NCBI GenBank assembly: GCA_017553505.1
Contig: JAFZLD010000001.1
Coordinates: forward strand, 1 to 64,000
Length of the DNA: 64,000 nucleotides
Origin: Lachnospiraceae bacterium
Lineage (GTDB): Bacteria > Bacillota > Clostridia > Lachnospirales > Lachnospiraceae
Direction of reading: 5' to 3'
Made by a program: the position numbers and the translations under genes. The notes under the pieces were generated by a model. It searched no databases and was not told the DNA's origin. It was given only the letters and a program-made list of their open reading frames with translations. Shown piece by piece: positions 49,878 through 58,811 of this stretch; the stretch's first letter is position 1; each line of letters starts with the position of its first letter.

Positions 49878-51358
49878 ACTAAGTTATCTATCTCTTTTCG
49901 TAAATCTTCTTTTCTGTCCTGTACCATCAAAAGCGCATTGTACTTATCATAATCCTCGGAGCCGAAAGTATTGAAGAATCTTGCGGTCGAATCCGAAAGC
50001 GTAAGCTCCGTCACCGCCACCAGCATCTCGTTGCTCTCGTCGCCAAAGAAAGTCGACAGAGTCACAAAGAGATTGTGTAAACGCTCCTGTTCAGCCTTAG
50101 TGCTCTCCTTAAGCGCCGCAACCTTGTCGTTGTAAATCTTACTTACAACCTCAGCCGCATTCTTGTCATCCTCGTTAACGCCCGCAAGCATGAGTCCAAA
50201 GAGACTCTTGATACGCTTGTGCTTACGCTTCTCGGACGAAGAAAGGGAGCCCGACATTTCTTTCTTGGAAATGATAGTGTTGCGGGCTTCAATCTGAGTC
50301 TTAAGTGCTGCTGCCACATCGGCGGATTCTTTGACCGATTTAAGTGCGGGGAGGATTTCCTTGTAATCATCCGCAAGGTGCATGATGTCTTTGACCTCGC
50401 CCTTAACCTTATCAAGCAGGATGCCTACAAGAGACAATCGCTCGTCCATAGGCGCTTTCTTAGCCTTCTCGGCAACCGACTCGTTGATATCGCCTGAGAG
50501 AAGCGCTTCCGCATTGTAGCTTGCGCGGTACTTAATGTAGAGATCGTAATATGCCGCGAACTCGCGCACTATCTTGTCGTTACGAAGGTACTGACCGATA
50601 AGGCTCTCGCTTACCTTAAGGCCGTCCTCTTCGTAAAGATTAATGATATCGCTTAAGTCTTCCCAGCCTCGGGCGGTCACGTAGGAGCGGCCCTCGGAAG
50701 TTGTCTCGATGTGATAGAAATAGTCTTTCTTGTTTTCAAGAAAGCCCATGATGGCGCCATGAAGGCCCTTTTCAAGGGCGTATGCCTTCCACGCGGGGTA
50801 ATCGGCCTCGACGGTAATAACCTTGAGACGGTCGAGAGTTACTACGTCGAACTCTCGCACCGAGCGGTTATACTCCGGCGGGTTACCCGCCGTCACGATT
50901 ACCCATCCGTCAGGCACCCTGTGGCGCCCGAATATCTTAAACTGCAGGAACTGCAGCATCGAAGGAAACAACGTCTCCGACACGCAGTTAATTTCATCCA
51001 GGAACAGTATGCCCTCGCGCACACCGCTCTTCTCCATCGTCTCATACACCGACGCGATAATCTCGCTCATGGTATACTCTGACACATCGTAAGTGTTGCC
51101 GTCATACTCCTTTTTATCGATAAATGGAAGTCCCAGCGCCGACTGTCTCGTATGGTGAGTCATGGAGTAGCTTACAAGCGCAATTCCAAGCTCCGACGCA
51201 ATCTGCTCCATAATCGCCGTCTTACCGATACCCGGAGCACCGAGCAAGAACACGGGACGCTGGCGCACCACCGGTATCCTGTAATCACCGAACTCATCCT
51301 TCTTAAGATAGAGCTTTACGGTATTCTTAATGTATTCTTTGGCCTTGGCTATGTTCAC
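49874..51358 (-). CDS. MoxR-type AAA+ ATPase
   Basis: The 494-residue protein has Walker A FLLGAPGIGKTAIMEQIA, Walker B GILFLDEINCVSETL and sensor 1 VTAGNPPEYNRS, all in the first 230 residues. The C-terminal half is helical and charged, with KEMSGSLSSSEKRKHKRIKS. MoxR proteins act as chaperones with VWA partners. It overlaps the VWA/DUF2201 gene upstream and the LRR gene downstream by 4 bp each. Confidence 0.88.
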   Translation of the reverse strand: MNIAKAKEYIKNTVKLYLKKDEFGDYRIPVVRQRPVFLLGAPGIGKTAIMEQIASELGIALVSYSMTHHTRQSALGLPFIDKKEYDGNTYDVSEYTMSEIIASVYETMEKSGVREGILFLDEINCVSETLFPSMLQFLQFKIFGRHRVPDGWVIVTAGNPPEYNRSVREFDVVTLDRLKVITVEADYPAWKAYALEKGLHGAIMGFLENKKDYFYHIETTSEGRSYVTARGWEDLSDIINLYEEDGLKVSESLIGQYLRNDKIVREFAAYYDLYIKYRASYNAEALLSGDINESVAEKAKKAPMDERLSLVGILLDKVKGEVKDIMHLADDYKEILPALKSVKESADVAAALKTQIEARNTIISKKEMSGSLSSSEKRKHKRIKSLFGLMLAGVNEDDKNAAEVVSKIYNDKVAALKESTKAEQERLHNLFVTLSTFFGDESNEMLVAVTELTLSDSTARFFNTFGSEDYDKYNALLMVQDRKEDLRKEIDNLV

Positions 51359-52656
51359 AGCGTTTCCTCCTCGAGTATCACTTTAATGGCCCAGTCGGGG
51401 ACCTTCACTCTGTATTCGTCTTTATTAAGAAATGCAAATATAACATCGTAATCCGGGCACTTCTCGGGATAGATTCCGAGGCCGTCCGTCAGATATATAA
51501 GCCCCTTCAGATTGTTAAACTCCTTATTCTTAACAAGCTCATCCACGTAGGCAAAAGCAGGTCTGAAATCCGTCGCCCCGAAGCCCGTAAGCTTGAAATC
51601 CTTAATCAGGCTCTGAAGCTCATTAAGCGACGTAACCTTAATATCCTCCCACACCCGCATATCGCACTCGATAATGTGAATGTTTACTTCGGAAAAGAAA
51701 GAGCCCGACCGCGACAGAATATCCACGGTCTTTTCCAAGAACTTCCTCACCGTCTCGCCGCTGCAGGAAGCCGACGTATCGATTACTATCACAAACTCCC
51801 TGACCTTCTTGTCCTCGGTATATTCAAGCGGCTCCACCAGAGGCATCTTGCCGTATGTTCTCAATCCATAAGTATAATATATATAGTCGAATTCGTCAGG
51901 ATTTACCTTAATTTCTTCGCCCTCGACCGAGAATCTTCTTAATATCGCGTCGTAATCGTAACGGGTCTTGGTGGCTTCCTCAAGATTCTCGGTGATACTC
52001 TCACCGCCCATACCCTTCTTGGAAAAAGAATCTAACTCCGCCTTAACTCTCTCTGCTATCCTCTTCCAGTCTTCCTCGGTAAGGATGGCCTCCGGCTCTT
52101 CTTTGTACGAGGCGCGGACACGGTGACGATCCATGGTAAATAACTGCTTGTACTTAACCTCCGCATCGTGTGAAATACCGCCCACCGCAAACTCTCTGTA
52201 GAGCTTCTCGGCCGTAATCTCGGGCACCCATTTACGCAAGCGCGTGATGATGGTACGCTCTTCGTCATCCTTCATCATGGAAGCTCCGGGAATGTCCATT
52301 TCCAGAATAATGTTCTCAACCGCAATATCCGTAGCGATGTTCCAGAAGTTCTCGTCAGTCTTATCGTATCTGTAAGGATGCATGAATATCGCATGTAGCA
52401 TCACGTGAAGATACAAGCGCACCGCGATATTAGGCTCTTCCTTGTAGTCCGTAAGAAGCTTGAGCGGGTCATAAGATAAGGACTCGCCGTCGCACACATA
52501 GCCCTTAAGCCCCGGCACCGACTGAAGTTTAAGCTTCATGAGAGCCGTGTCAAAGAACCTGAATCTTACGGTAATGGTATCTCTCGCAAGAAGCATTATT
52601 TTGCCGGCATATTCCTCTATTAACTTGTCATCACGTAATGTTGCCGTTGTGTCCAT
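51355..52656 (-). CDS. DUF2201/VWA-like metallopeptidase-related protein
   Basis: The 433-residue protein has a metallopeptidase-like N-terminal region (NIAVRLYLHVMLHAIFMHPYR, NIATDIAVEN). Its C-terminal VWA-like domain keeps a MIDAS-like start VIVIDTSASCSG, the middle Thr in GFGATDFRPAF and a YLTDG segment. DUF2201 proteins are usually encoded beside MoxR ATPases, as here. The ATG at 52656 or a GTG at 52662 is the start; both fall at the ylmH stop. Confidence 0.82.
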   Translation of the reverse strand: MDTTATLRDDKLIEEYAGKIMLLARDTITVRFRFFDTALMKLKLQSVPGLKGYVCDGESLSYDPLKLLTDYKEEPNIAVRLYLHVMLHAIFMHPYRYDKTDENFWNIATDIAVENIILEMDIPGASMMKDDEERTIITRLRKWVPEITAEKLYREFAVGGISHDAEVKYKQLFTMDRHRVRASYKEEPEAILTEEDWKRIAERVKAELDSFSKKGMGGESITENLEEATKTRYDYDAILRRFSVEGEEIKVNPDEFDYIYYTYGLRTYGKMPLVEPLEYTEDKKVREFVIVIDTSASCSGETVRKFLEKTVDILSRSGSFFSEVNIHIIECDMRVWEDIKVTSLNELQSLIKDFKLTGFGATDFRPAFAYVDELVKNKEFNNLKGLIYLTDGLGIYPEKCPDYDVIFAFLNKDEYRVKVPDWAIKVILEEETL

Positions 52657-52658
52657 AA

Positions 52659-53414
52659 TCACCTGTATACGCTGACCAGTAAATTGATCTTGCCTTTCTT
52701 GCTAATCCCTGCCTCTGTCTTAATCTCGAAGCGGCCAAAGCCTCTGACGCTGACTCTGTCACCTGTCTTAACCTTGGTGTCGGGAGTCACCACAAGCTTG
52801 GAATTTACAAATACTTTCTGCTCTTTGAAAAGTCCCTGAGCCGACTCGCGCGAAAGCTTATATACACGGGCTATTATAGCATCGATGCGCTCGGAACTTA
52901 TCTGAATTCTAACATCTTCAAGTGAACCTTCGGGCAACACGAACTCTTCCGTGAAGGGCTTCACCATTACAGTCGTGTGGCGCACTCTCGTAAGGTTCTC
53001 GATAATATAGTCCGCCATGGACTCTATGCAATAAAGAATCGCTCTGTTGCTGTCCACAAATATGTCGCCGAGAGTCTCTCGCTCTATTCCAAGGTTCATA
53101 AGCGCCCCGAGAAAATCCCTGTGGGAAAGGTCATCCGCGAACTTCTCATTAAGCGGAGTAATGAGTAACGCCGTAATCGGAAGCGGTTCCTCGTAGCCGA
53201 AGTCTTCGGGACTGCCGAAGCGGATAAGCTTTCTTTCGCAGTAATCGTTACCGCCGAAAGCCACCGGTGAAGCGTAGTCAAGCTCCCTCTTAATCTCCAT
53301 GAACTCGGATAGCTCAGCTTCGGTTAAGAAGTTCGTATATGTGTACCTGCTTGCGCTGTAGCTGCGCTCGGCAAGCTCCTTTAATCTGTTCTTAAGTAAT
53401 GCGTCGTCTGCCAT
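52659..53414 (-). CDS. ylmH: YlmH-type S4 RNA-binding protein
   Basis: The 251-residue protein has the YlmH N-terminal domain (RRLKELAERS-like start, YTNFLTEAEL, NDYCERKLIRFGSP, REFLGALMNLG variant HRDFLGALMNLG) and a C-terminal S4 domain ending VNSKLVVTPDTKVKTGDRVS. YlmH relatives bind ribosomal RNA/tRNA and are linked to ribosome quality control and cell division. The ATG at 53414 is chosen because the longer frame runs into the terminator of the upstream gene. It leads an operon with the VWA, MoxR and LRR genes, an unusual partner set. Confidence 0.85.
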   Translation of the reverse strand: MADDALLKNRLKELAERSYSASRYTYTNFLTEAELSEFMEIKRELDYASPVAFGGNDYCERKLIRFGSPEDFGYEEPLPITALLITPLNEKFADDLSHRDFLGALMNLGIERETLGDIFVDSNRAILYCIESMADYIIENLTRVRHTTVMVKPFTEEFVLPEGSLEDVRIQISSERIDAIIARVYKLSRESAQGLFKEQKVFVNSKLVVTPDTKVKTGDRVSVRGFGRFEIKTEAGISKKGKINLLVSVYR

Positions 53415-53432
53415 GATTTCCTCGTAGCACCC

Positions 53433-53461
53433 AAAAATCGGGTGGCTCATCACCACCCGAT
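53433..53461 (-). terminator. Terminator after the DUF3298-like lipoprotein gene
   Basis: ATCGGGTGG and CCACCCGAT form a perfect 9-bp stem with a 7-nt loop, followed leftward by TTTTTGGG. It lies four bases past the stop at 53466 and before the ylmH start. Confidence 0.85.
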
Positions 53462-53465
53462 GATA

Positions 53466-55346
53466 TTATTCTAAAGCTGTTATGCCTAAGTCTTCGTAAC
53501 TTATCGGCACCTCAATGAATCCTGCCGCATAAGATGACATCTCATAAGGCGGATACTCGATCCACAACTTGCCCTCATCGTAAGTTACAGGGAAGTTGGC
53601 AAAAGAAATATACTCGTAAGCATGCTGATACACGGCATCCCCATCCTCGTCCCATGCATAAGGTCTTTCGTCCTCGCTGTAGGATAAGAAGTCTTCTTTG
53701 GTCTTCTCTGCAACGATGCGCTTTAAGTCTTCCTCTGTGCCGGGGAAGATGTCCTTGATGGTTACCTGCACACCGGTAGTAAGGTCATAGAGGTTGCTAT
53801 CCATGTAAGGCATTCCGTGCGCTCCGCCGCCATACCAGTAACCGTCGGAATTTACTACAAGGTAGTTGCCGAGAGTCTTAAGCTCTCTGATTGTTCTGTC
53901 AAAGGTTACCTTGCCGTAGTACTGACCATGCCCCATATCTTCACAGTCTTCGGCACTTGTAGATTTGTAGCCGTCGGCTTCGTGCTCTTCTTCGGCATAA
54001 GTCTTGGCTCTTTCTTCAAAAAGTTTATTAAGTTCGGCTGCCTTAGGACCTACCGAAGCGTCAAGTACAGGATACTCCGCATAGCACTGATAAATGGGAT
54101 TACCGCAGAACTCGCATAATTCCGTATAGCTTACCGCATCGATATGACCATACTTTATCCAGCCGAATTCCTGCTTGTCAATTCCGAGAGGAACAAGCTT
54201 TCCGTCCTTAATCAAAGACCATTCCAGATCGGTATCGAGAGCTGAATAAGTATATAAAGTGTCACCGTTAAGCACAGTAACCGAACTTGCATAGTAGGTA
54301 TTACCGTCGCCGGGTTTCTTAGTCAAGGTAACAACCTTTTGTTTCATAGACTTATCAATGTCATATGAATAAATCGTCGTACTCTCCTGACCGTACAAGC
54401 CTTCGCCCTCCTCCGTAAAGTACGTTACGGAGCCCTCCGTGCCGAGGCATGTATTGTATGTCTCCGACACAACCTGTCTGTCATTGGTATTCAAATTAAT
54501 GCATACAAGGCGACGGTCATCATAATTGCCGCCCTCGTAGCATGTATAAAGAATGTGCTCCCCATCATAGTTAAGGATGTCCTGATTCTCGCTGTCTTCG
54601 GCAGGAAATTCTGTGAAGAGATTCAAAGTCTTACCGTCGTAATTGTAATACTTGCCTTCAACCTTAACCTTGATATAGCCGGTCTCGTCCACCATTCTAG
54701 CCGCACACTTAGCGTTAAAGTATGCGTCATTCATCGGTATTCTCTCGATAACTGCATCATAAGGAAGATTGTCCCAGAAAGTGTCGGTACATTCAAGTTC
54801 CTCAAGTGTCTCGGGATCGAACCAATACTCCCTGTACTGTCCAGCATACCAGTTAGCGGCCGTAAGAATAATCTTACCGTCATAGAAATCTATAAAGCCT
54901 CCCCACTGAACTGTCACAAGGTCTTTGGTCTCGCCGGTCTTGTAGTTGTATGCCTTGTAAACACAGGAATTAAGATCTCCGTCGGCAAGCTCACCGTCGT
55001 AAGAATCCTGGAAAAAGATGTAATCACCGTTTAAAAACCAGGAATTGTACATCATAATCTCAGGCACATCATACTCGCCGAGCACCTCGGTACCCTTCAC
55101 AATAAAGAACTTATTGCTTGCGTCCGGGTAATAATATGATCTCTTTAAAAGTGTGGGTAAATATTCAGCTTCCGCTTCCGCCTCGGGCGCAGGCGTCTCA
55201 ACACTCGCCTCCGTTGATGCACTCGCCGAAGTCTCCTCTAAAGTCGATGCCGAGCCTGCCGATTCAACCGGCTTCTCGCAAGCACACAATCCGAAAGTCA
55301 ATATGGCAGCCATAGACACTGCCAGGAATTTTTGCAATTTTTTCAT
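53466..55346 (-). CDS. Large lipoprotein with a beta-propeller-like region and a DUF3298-like C-terminus
   Basis: The 626-residue protein has a signal peptide with lipobox GLCAC and a Ser/Ala/Glu linker (about 25-62). Repeated beta segments such as DILNYDGEHILYTCYEGGNYDD and DIDKSMKQKVVTLTKKPG follow, resembling DUF5050-type propellers. The last 200 residues contain WYGGGAHGMPYMDSNLYDLTTG and KDIFPG, as in DUF3298/RsiV-like domains, which in RsiV bind lysozyme. Binding of a wall-active protein is thus possible. No sigma factor gene adjoins it. Confidence 0.75.
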   Translation of the reverse strand: MKKLQKFLAVSMAAILTFGLCACEKPVESAGSASTLEETSASASTEASVETPAPEAEAEAEYLPTLLKRSYYYPDASNKFFIVKGTEVLGEYDVPEIMMYNSWFLNGDYIFFQDSYDGELADGDLNSCVYKAYNYKTGETKDLVTVQWGGFIDFYDGKIILTAANWYAGQYREYWFDPETLEELECTDTFWDNLPYDAVIERIPMNDAYFNAKCAARMVDETGYIKVKVEGKYYNYDGKTLNLFTEFPAEDSENQDILNYDGEHILYTCYEGGNYDDRRLVCINLNTNDRQVVSETYNTCLGTEGSVTYFTEEGEGLYGQESTTIYSYDIDKSMKQKVVTLTKKPGDGNTYYASSVTVLNGDTLYTYSALDTDLEWSLIKDGKLVPLGIDKQEFGWIKYGHIDAVSYTELCEFCGNPIYQCYAEYPVLDASVGPKAAELNKLFEERAKTYAEEEHEADGYKSTSAEDCEDMGHGQYYGKVTFDRTIRELKTLGNYLVVNSDGYWYGGGAHGMPYMDSNLYDLTTGVQVTIKDIFPGTEEDLKRIVAEKTKEDFLSYSEDERPYAWDEDGDAVYQHAYEYISFANFPVTYDEGKLWIEYPPYEMSSYAAGFIEVPISYEDLGITALE

Positions 55347-55451
55347 GGTATTAATACTCCTTTTGGAACTCCTCTTTAAAACACATTTTAACAGATTTTA
55401 TTAAAAGAACAAACGAATCTTAGAATCTTAAAAGAATCCTAAATAAACCTA

Positions 55452-55484
55452 AAAAGAAAAACACGGAGGTGGGGGCCTCCGTGC
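55452..55484 (-). terminator. Terminator after the PspC gene
   Basis: CACGGAGG and CCTCCGTG form a stem extended by flanking bases, with a 6-nt loop, followed leftward by TTTTTCTTTTT. Confidence 0.85.
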
Positions 55485-55512
55485 TTTCTTAAGTAGGGTT
55501 AGATTCAATCGG

Positions 55513-55782
55513 TTATGAATTGTAATTGTCGTTACGATAATCATCGTTTCTTACGTAATCGCTGTTGCTGCCGTAGTCTCTTCTGTCCTGATAAGGATTG
55601 GGGTCGTCGCTCATAACGAGGCCGCATACGATATATGCAAGAACGCCGGTACCAAAAGCAAGTACCAATACTACGAATCCGAGTCTGAAGATCATGGGGT
55701 CGATGTTGAAGTACTCACCGAGGCCTCCGCATACTCCGAAGATTTTTCTGTCTTTAACTGATTTGTAAACTCTTTTTTCCAT
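55513..55782 (-). CDS. PspC-domain envelope stress protein
   Basis: The 89-residue protein has the PspC signature KIFGVCGGLGEYFNIDPMIFRLGFVV, one long membrane segment and a Tyr/Asp/Asn-rich tail. PspC proteins respond to membrane stress. The start at 55782 follows AAAGGA. A promoter is seen at 55810-55838. The gene stands alone. Confidence 0.9.
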   Translation of the reverse strand: MEKRVYKSVKDRKIFGVCGGLGEYFNIDPMIFRLGFVVLVLAFGTGVLAYIVCGLVMSDDPNPYQDRRDYGSNSDYVRNDDYRNDNYNS

Positions 55783-55809
55783 AACAATAATCCTTTCTTT
55801 AGCTAAGTT

Positions 55810-55838
55810 TATATAAAGTGTTGTCATTAGTGGGTTAA
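55810..55838 (-). promoter_or_regulatory. PspC promoter (TTAACC-17-TATATA)
   Basis: Read leftward, TTAACC (55833-55838) and TATATA (55810-55815) are 17 bp apart, about 25 bp before the start codon. Confidence 0.6.
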
Positions 55839-56031
55839 GCGAATGTCTTTCGCTTTATGTGATTATTATATCATATACTATTATACATTAAATAGTACTA
55901 TTTGCAATATAAGAGTTGATATTTTTTATTTTCCGCAAGATAAGCCATGAAAAGTAGCAAGTTTTGAATTGTAGTTACAATTTAAAGAAACCTACAATGA
56001 TAGTGGAAACGGTTAATAATGGGGAATGTAT

Positions 56032-56907
56032 ATGATTGAGAATCTTAAGGGTGTATACGAAACCGTCAACTTCAAAAAAGAATCGGGAATCAGGTTCTAT
56101 GTGAATACTTCACAGGTCACATATCCCGCTCACTGGCACACTCCGCTTGAAATCATCATGCCCGAGAAGGGTAAGTACTACGCCAAGTGCGTTAACGAAG
56201 AAGTCACTCTTAATCCGGGGGACATTCTTTTTATAGCACCGGGAACACTGCACTCGCTTGCACCTGTGGGCGGAAGCGGCTCGCGTATCATCCTGCAGAT
56301 TGATATGTCCAATGTTCGCGGAGTGCAGAATACGGACAGTATTATAACCTTTCTTTCGCCGATGTATCTTCTTACCGCGCAGAGCGGCCGGGGGATTTAT
56401 AAAGAAATCAGGCAGGCGCTCCTTGAAATAAAAAAAGAATATCAAAGCGATATTCCTTTCTTCGAGGCGGCGGTGTACGGGAAATTGCTGTACATTCTGT
56501 CTATTATAGGAAGAAGCGAGGCTTATCAGGCGCATACCGATTCCGCAAGCAGCGCCAAGAACCGCGAGTATACGGAGAAGTTCCTGCGTATCTGCGACTA
56601 TATTAACACGCACTGCTCGGAGAACTTAACGCTTGAAGAAACCGCCAATATGGCAGGCTTCTCCAAGTACCATTTCACAAGGCTTTTCAAGCAGTTCGCC
56701 AATCGTTCATACTATCAGTATTTGAGCCAGTGCCGCATATATACTGCGGAGAAATATCTCTCGTCGACGGATTACAATATCACGGATATTGCCTTTAAGT
56801 CGGGCTTTACATCGCTTTCGTCGTTCATTCGTATGTTTAAGCTGATTAAGGGTGTTACGCCTTCCGAGTATCGCGCCGCTTATACGAAGCAGCGGCCGGT
56901 GGTGTAG
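56032..56907 (+). CDS. AraC-family regulator with a cupin sensor domain
   Basis: The 291-residue protein has an N-terminal cupin (YPAHWHTPLEIIMPEKG, LNPGDILFIAPGTLH) and a C-terminal double helix-turn-helix (LTLEETANMAGFSKYHFTRLFKQF and ITDIAFKSGFTSLSSFIRMFK). It probably responds to a sugar or other small molecule. The ATG at 56032 has GGGGA upstream and is preferred to one two codons earlier. It converges with the TetR gene and has no obvious target operon beside it. A possible promoter TTGTAG-18-TACAAT lies about 40 bp upstream. Confidence 0.88.
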   Translation: MIENLKGVYETVNFKKESGIRFYVNTSQVTYPAHWHTPLEIIMPEKGKYYAKCVNEEVTLNPGDILFIAPGTLHSLAPVGGSGSRIILQIDMSNVRGVQNTDSIITFLSPMYLLTAQSGRGIYKEIRQALLEIKKEYQSDIPFFEAAVYGKLLYILSIIGRSEAYQAHTDSASSAKNREYTEKFLRICDYINTHCSENLTLEETANMAGFSKYHFTRLFKQFANRSYYQYLSQCRIYTAEKYLSSTDYNITDIAFKSGFTSLSSFIRMFKLIKGVTPSEYRAAYTKQRPVV

Positions 56908-56908
56908 C

Positions 56909-57535
56909 CTACAAATATTTCTCGGCTATGGTCTCGAAATCGTATGTGGATTCGTAGCCGATTCCTTTAAGCAATTTAGTGCCCATATTGTACATCATTT
57001 TGCAGGCTTCCTTTTTGGGGAGCCTGTAGCTGTCATAGCCCATCATCAGTGCGAGACCGTGGGTGTAGATTACGGTATCCCTTACGATTTCGCCTATCGC
57101 TTCCGGTGAGGCGTTGTACTGAGCCGCCAGCATTTCTACCGCTTCGGCGTCGAACTGCTTACTGAAAATGGTGGAATCCCCGCCGATTCTCTCGCCGATA
57201 GTCTCCATCGGATCGTCCACACAGATAAACTTAAATACATTCGGGTGGTCGCAGGCATTTGATATGTAGTGCAGACCTGAGACAAAGAAAGCTTCTACCG
57301 CTTCCTTGCCCTCCATCTTGGCCGAGAGTCCGCCGTACATCTGAATCTGCGCGTATCTGTAGAGTTCTTTCTTAAGTTCAATCATGCTTCCGAAGTGCCA
57401 GGAAACCGGCTGAGTGGAGCAATTTAATCTTGCGGCGATTGCCTTAATTGCCACCGCGCCGATGCCGCCCTCTTCTAAGAGTTCGTATGCCGCTTCCAGT
57501 ATCATTTCTTTAGAAATCTGAGTTTTACGTCCCAT
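56909..57535 (-). CDS. TetR-family regulator
   Basis: The 208-residue protein has a TetR DNA-binding domain (ISKEMILEAAYELLEEGG, then AIAARLNCSTQPVSWHFGS) and a helical ligand domain. It is the last gene in an operon with two flavoproteins, 21 bp after the second. It probably represses the operon promoter, which carries overlapping palindromes at 58728-58747. Confidence 0.87.
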   Translation of the reverse strand: MGRKTQISKEMILEAAYELLEEGGIGAVAIKAIAARLNCSTQPVSWHFGSMIELKKELYRYAQIQMYGGLSAKMEGKEAVEAFFVSGLHYISNACDHPNVFKFICVDDPMETIGERIGGDSTIFSKQFDAEAVEMLAAQYNASPEAIGEIVRDTVIYTHGLALMMGYDSYRLPKKEACKMMYNMGTKLLKGIGYESTYDFETIAEKYL

Positions 57536-57556
57536 GTGATGTCCTTTGTTGCTTGG

Positions 57557-58207
57557 TTATTTGTAGGGTCTGTACTTAAGAGACTTGGTGCATCCGAGTC
57601 CTGCCGCAATCTTCTTAAAGCTCTTACGCGCAACGGTAGCAAACATAGCGCCTACCAATATGCGAATCATAAGCGGGAAAGTCTCGGGGCCTGTGAATTT
57701 CCTGCAGGCCTCCGACTTGAAATTGCCCTGAGCCGCGAATTCTCTGCCCATTTCCTTGTAGGGAGAAGTAACCCTCTCGCGGGTCTGCTCTCCAAAAAAT
57801 CTTATACTAAAATTGTCCCCTTTGGCAAGAGTTCCGCCGTATTCGCATCCGAGTTCTTTTGCCAGTATTTCAAGATACGCTTCGCCGCATCTAAGCTGCG
57901 AACCTTCCGCGAATCCGCCCTGCAAGATAAAAGAAAGCTGCGTGCCGTCGTTCTTGGGAGCAAATGTCTTAAGAAACTCAAGAAGCAGTCCCGGAATGTT
58001 CTCAACGTAAAGCGGAATGGCCATGAGTATGTTCTTATTAGTGTTGTATGCTGTGCGAATTGCGTCCCACTGCTTTCTGTCGGAAACCTCGTACTGCTCG
58101 AATGTCGTGCCGTTCTCCGTAAGTCCTTCGGTGAACTTGGCTAAAATCTTGTCTGTATTACTAAACTCCTTAACGCGGGGACTTCCGTTTATGATTACTA
58201 CATGCAT
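57557..58207 (-). CDS. Flavodoxin-like NAD(P)H/FMN oxidoreductase
   Basis: The 216-residue protein begins HVVIINGSPRVKEFSNTDKIL, the phosphate-binding loop of flavodoxin-fold reductases. The sequence ILMAIPLYVENIPGLLLEFL binds the flavin ring. The C-terminal 50 residues are longer than in simple FMN reductases. It overlaps the upstream flavodoxin gene by 10 bp, so the two flavoproteins may act together, for example in reduction of a xenobiotic sensed by the TetR protein. Confidence 0.82.
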   Translation of the reverse strand: MHVVIINGSPRVKEFSNTDKILAKFTEGLTENGTTFEQYEVSDRKQWDAIRTAYNTNKNILMAIPLYVENIPGLLLEFLKTFAPKNDGTQLSFILQGGFAEGSQLRCGEAYLEILAKELGCEYGGTLAKGDNFSIRFFGEQTRERVTSPYKEMGREFAAQGNFKSEACRKFTGPETFPLMIRILVGAMFATVARKSFKKIAAGLGCTKSLKYRPYK

Positions 58208-58701
58208 GCTACTGCCTCCTTAATGTTCTCGGTGCTGTACGCGCCAAGTGACTTGCTTTCAAAATTGATGGCGCATCTCTCCGTCCATCTGTTTAAATAT
58301 GCTTTATCGGCCTCTCCGCTGTAGATAATGCCCACATCCGGCGAGCTCTTGTATCTCGCAACATGACGCATTTCCTTGCCCTTAAACTTAAGATACATCG
58401 TCGCAATCGGTAAGATTCGGTCAAAGAAATTCTTTCCCTTATGATTAATGAACCCAAGCGCCGTATCCGAAATCACCCACAACTCCTTCGCATGAATAAT
58501 CTCCTTAAAAATCTCCTCATAATCATCCTTAACCGTGCACTCCCCCGGCGTCTTCAGCCAGCAATAATTACAACCTATGCAATTTCCAATCTTCTTGTTG
58601 CCGGCTTCGATAACTTTAACATCCTTACCCATCACCTTAGCCTGTTCCATAACCTTCCCGCTAATCTCTTTATCCTCAGTAGTATTGACTACCAATATCA
58701 T
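58198..58701 (-). CDS. Flavodoxin-family protein with a CxxCxxC motif
   Basis: The 167-residue protein has an NAD(P)H-FMN reductase fold with ILVVNTTEDKEISGKV. The motif CIGCNYCW and a following Cys are typical of the iron-sulfur flavoprotein/FMN_red group. WVISDTALGFINHKGKNFFDR covers the flavin-binding side. The ATG at 58701 is preferred because GGAGG lies eight bases before it. It is first in the operon with the second flavoprotein and the TetR gene. Confidence 0.8.
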   Translation of the reverse strand: MILVVNTTEDKEISGKVMEQAKVMGKDVKVIEAGNKKIGNCIGCNYCWLKTPGECTVKDDYEEIFKEIIHAKELWVISDTALGFINHKGKNFFDRILPIATMYLKFKGKEMRHVARYKSSPDVGIIYSGEADKAYLNRWTERCAINFESKSLGAYSTENIKEAVACM

Positions 58702-58727
58702 CTTCATGTCCTCCATTTCGTTTTAGT

Positions 58728-58782
58728 GTAAACGCGTTTATATAAACATCTTTATATTATTCTTGGAGGTGGGGTTTGTCAA
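58728..58782 (-). promoter_or_regulatory. Flavoprotein/TetR operon promoter with overlapping palindromes
   Basis: Read leftward, TTGACA (58777-58782) and TAATAT (58754-58759) are 17 bp apart. Just downstream lie two overlapping perfect palindromes, GTTTATATAAAC (58736-58747) and TAAACGCGTTTA (58729-58740). They sit where a TetR-type repressor would block the start of transcription. Confidence 0.8.
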
Positions 58783-58811
58783 GAGATATTTTGAATTTTT
58801 TTTGCGCCCTT

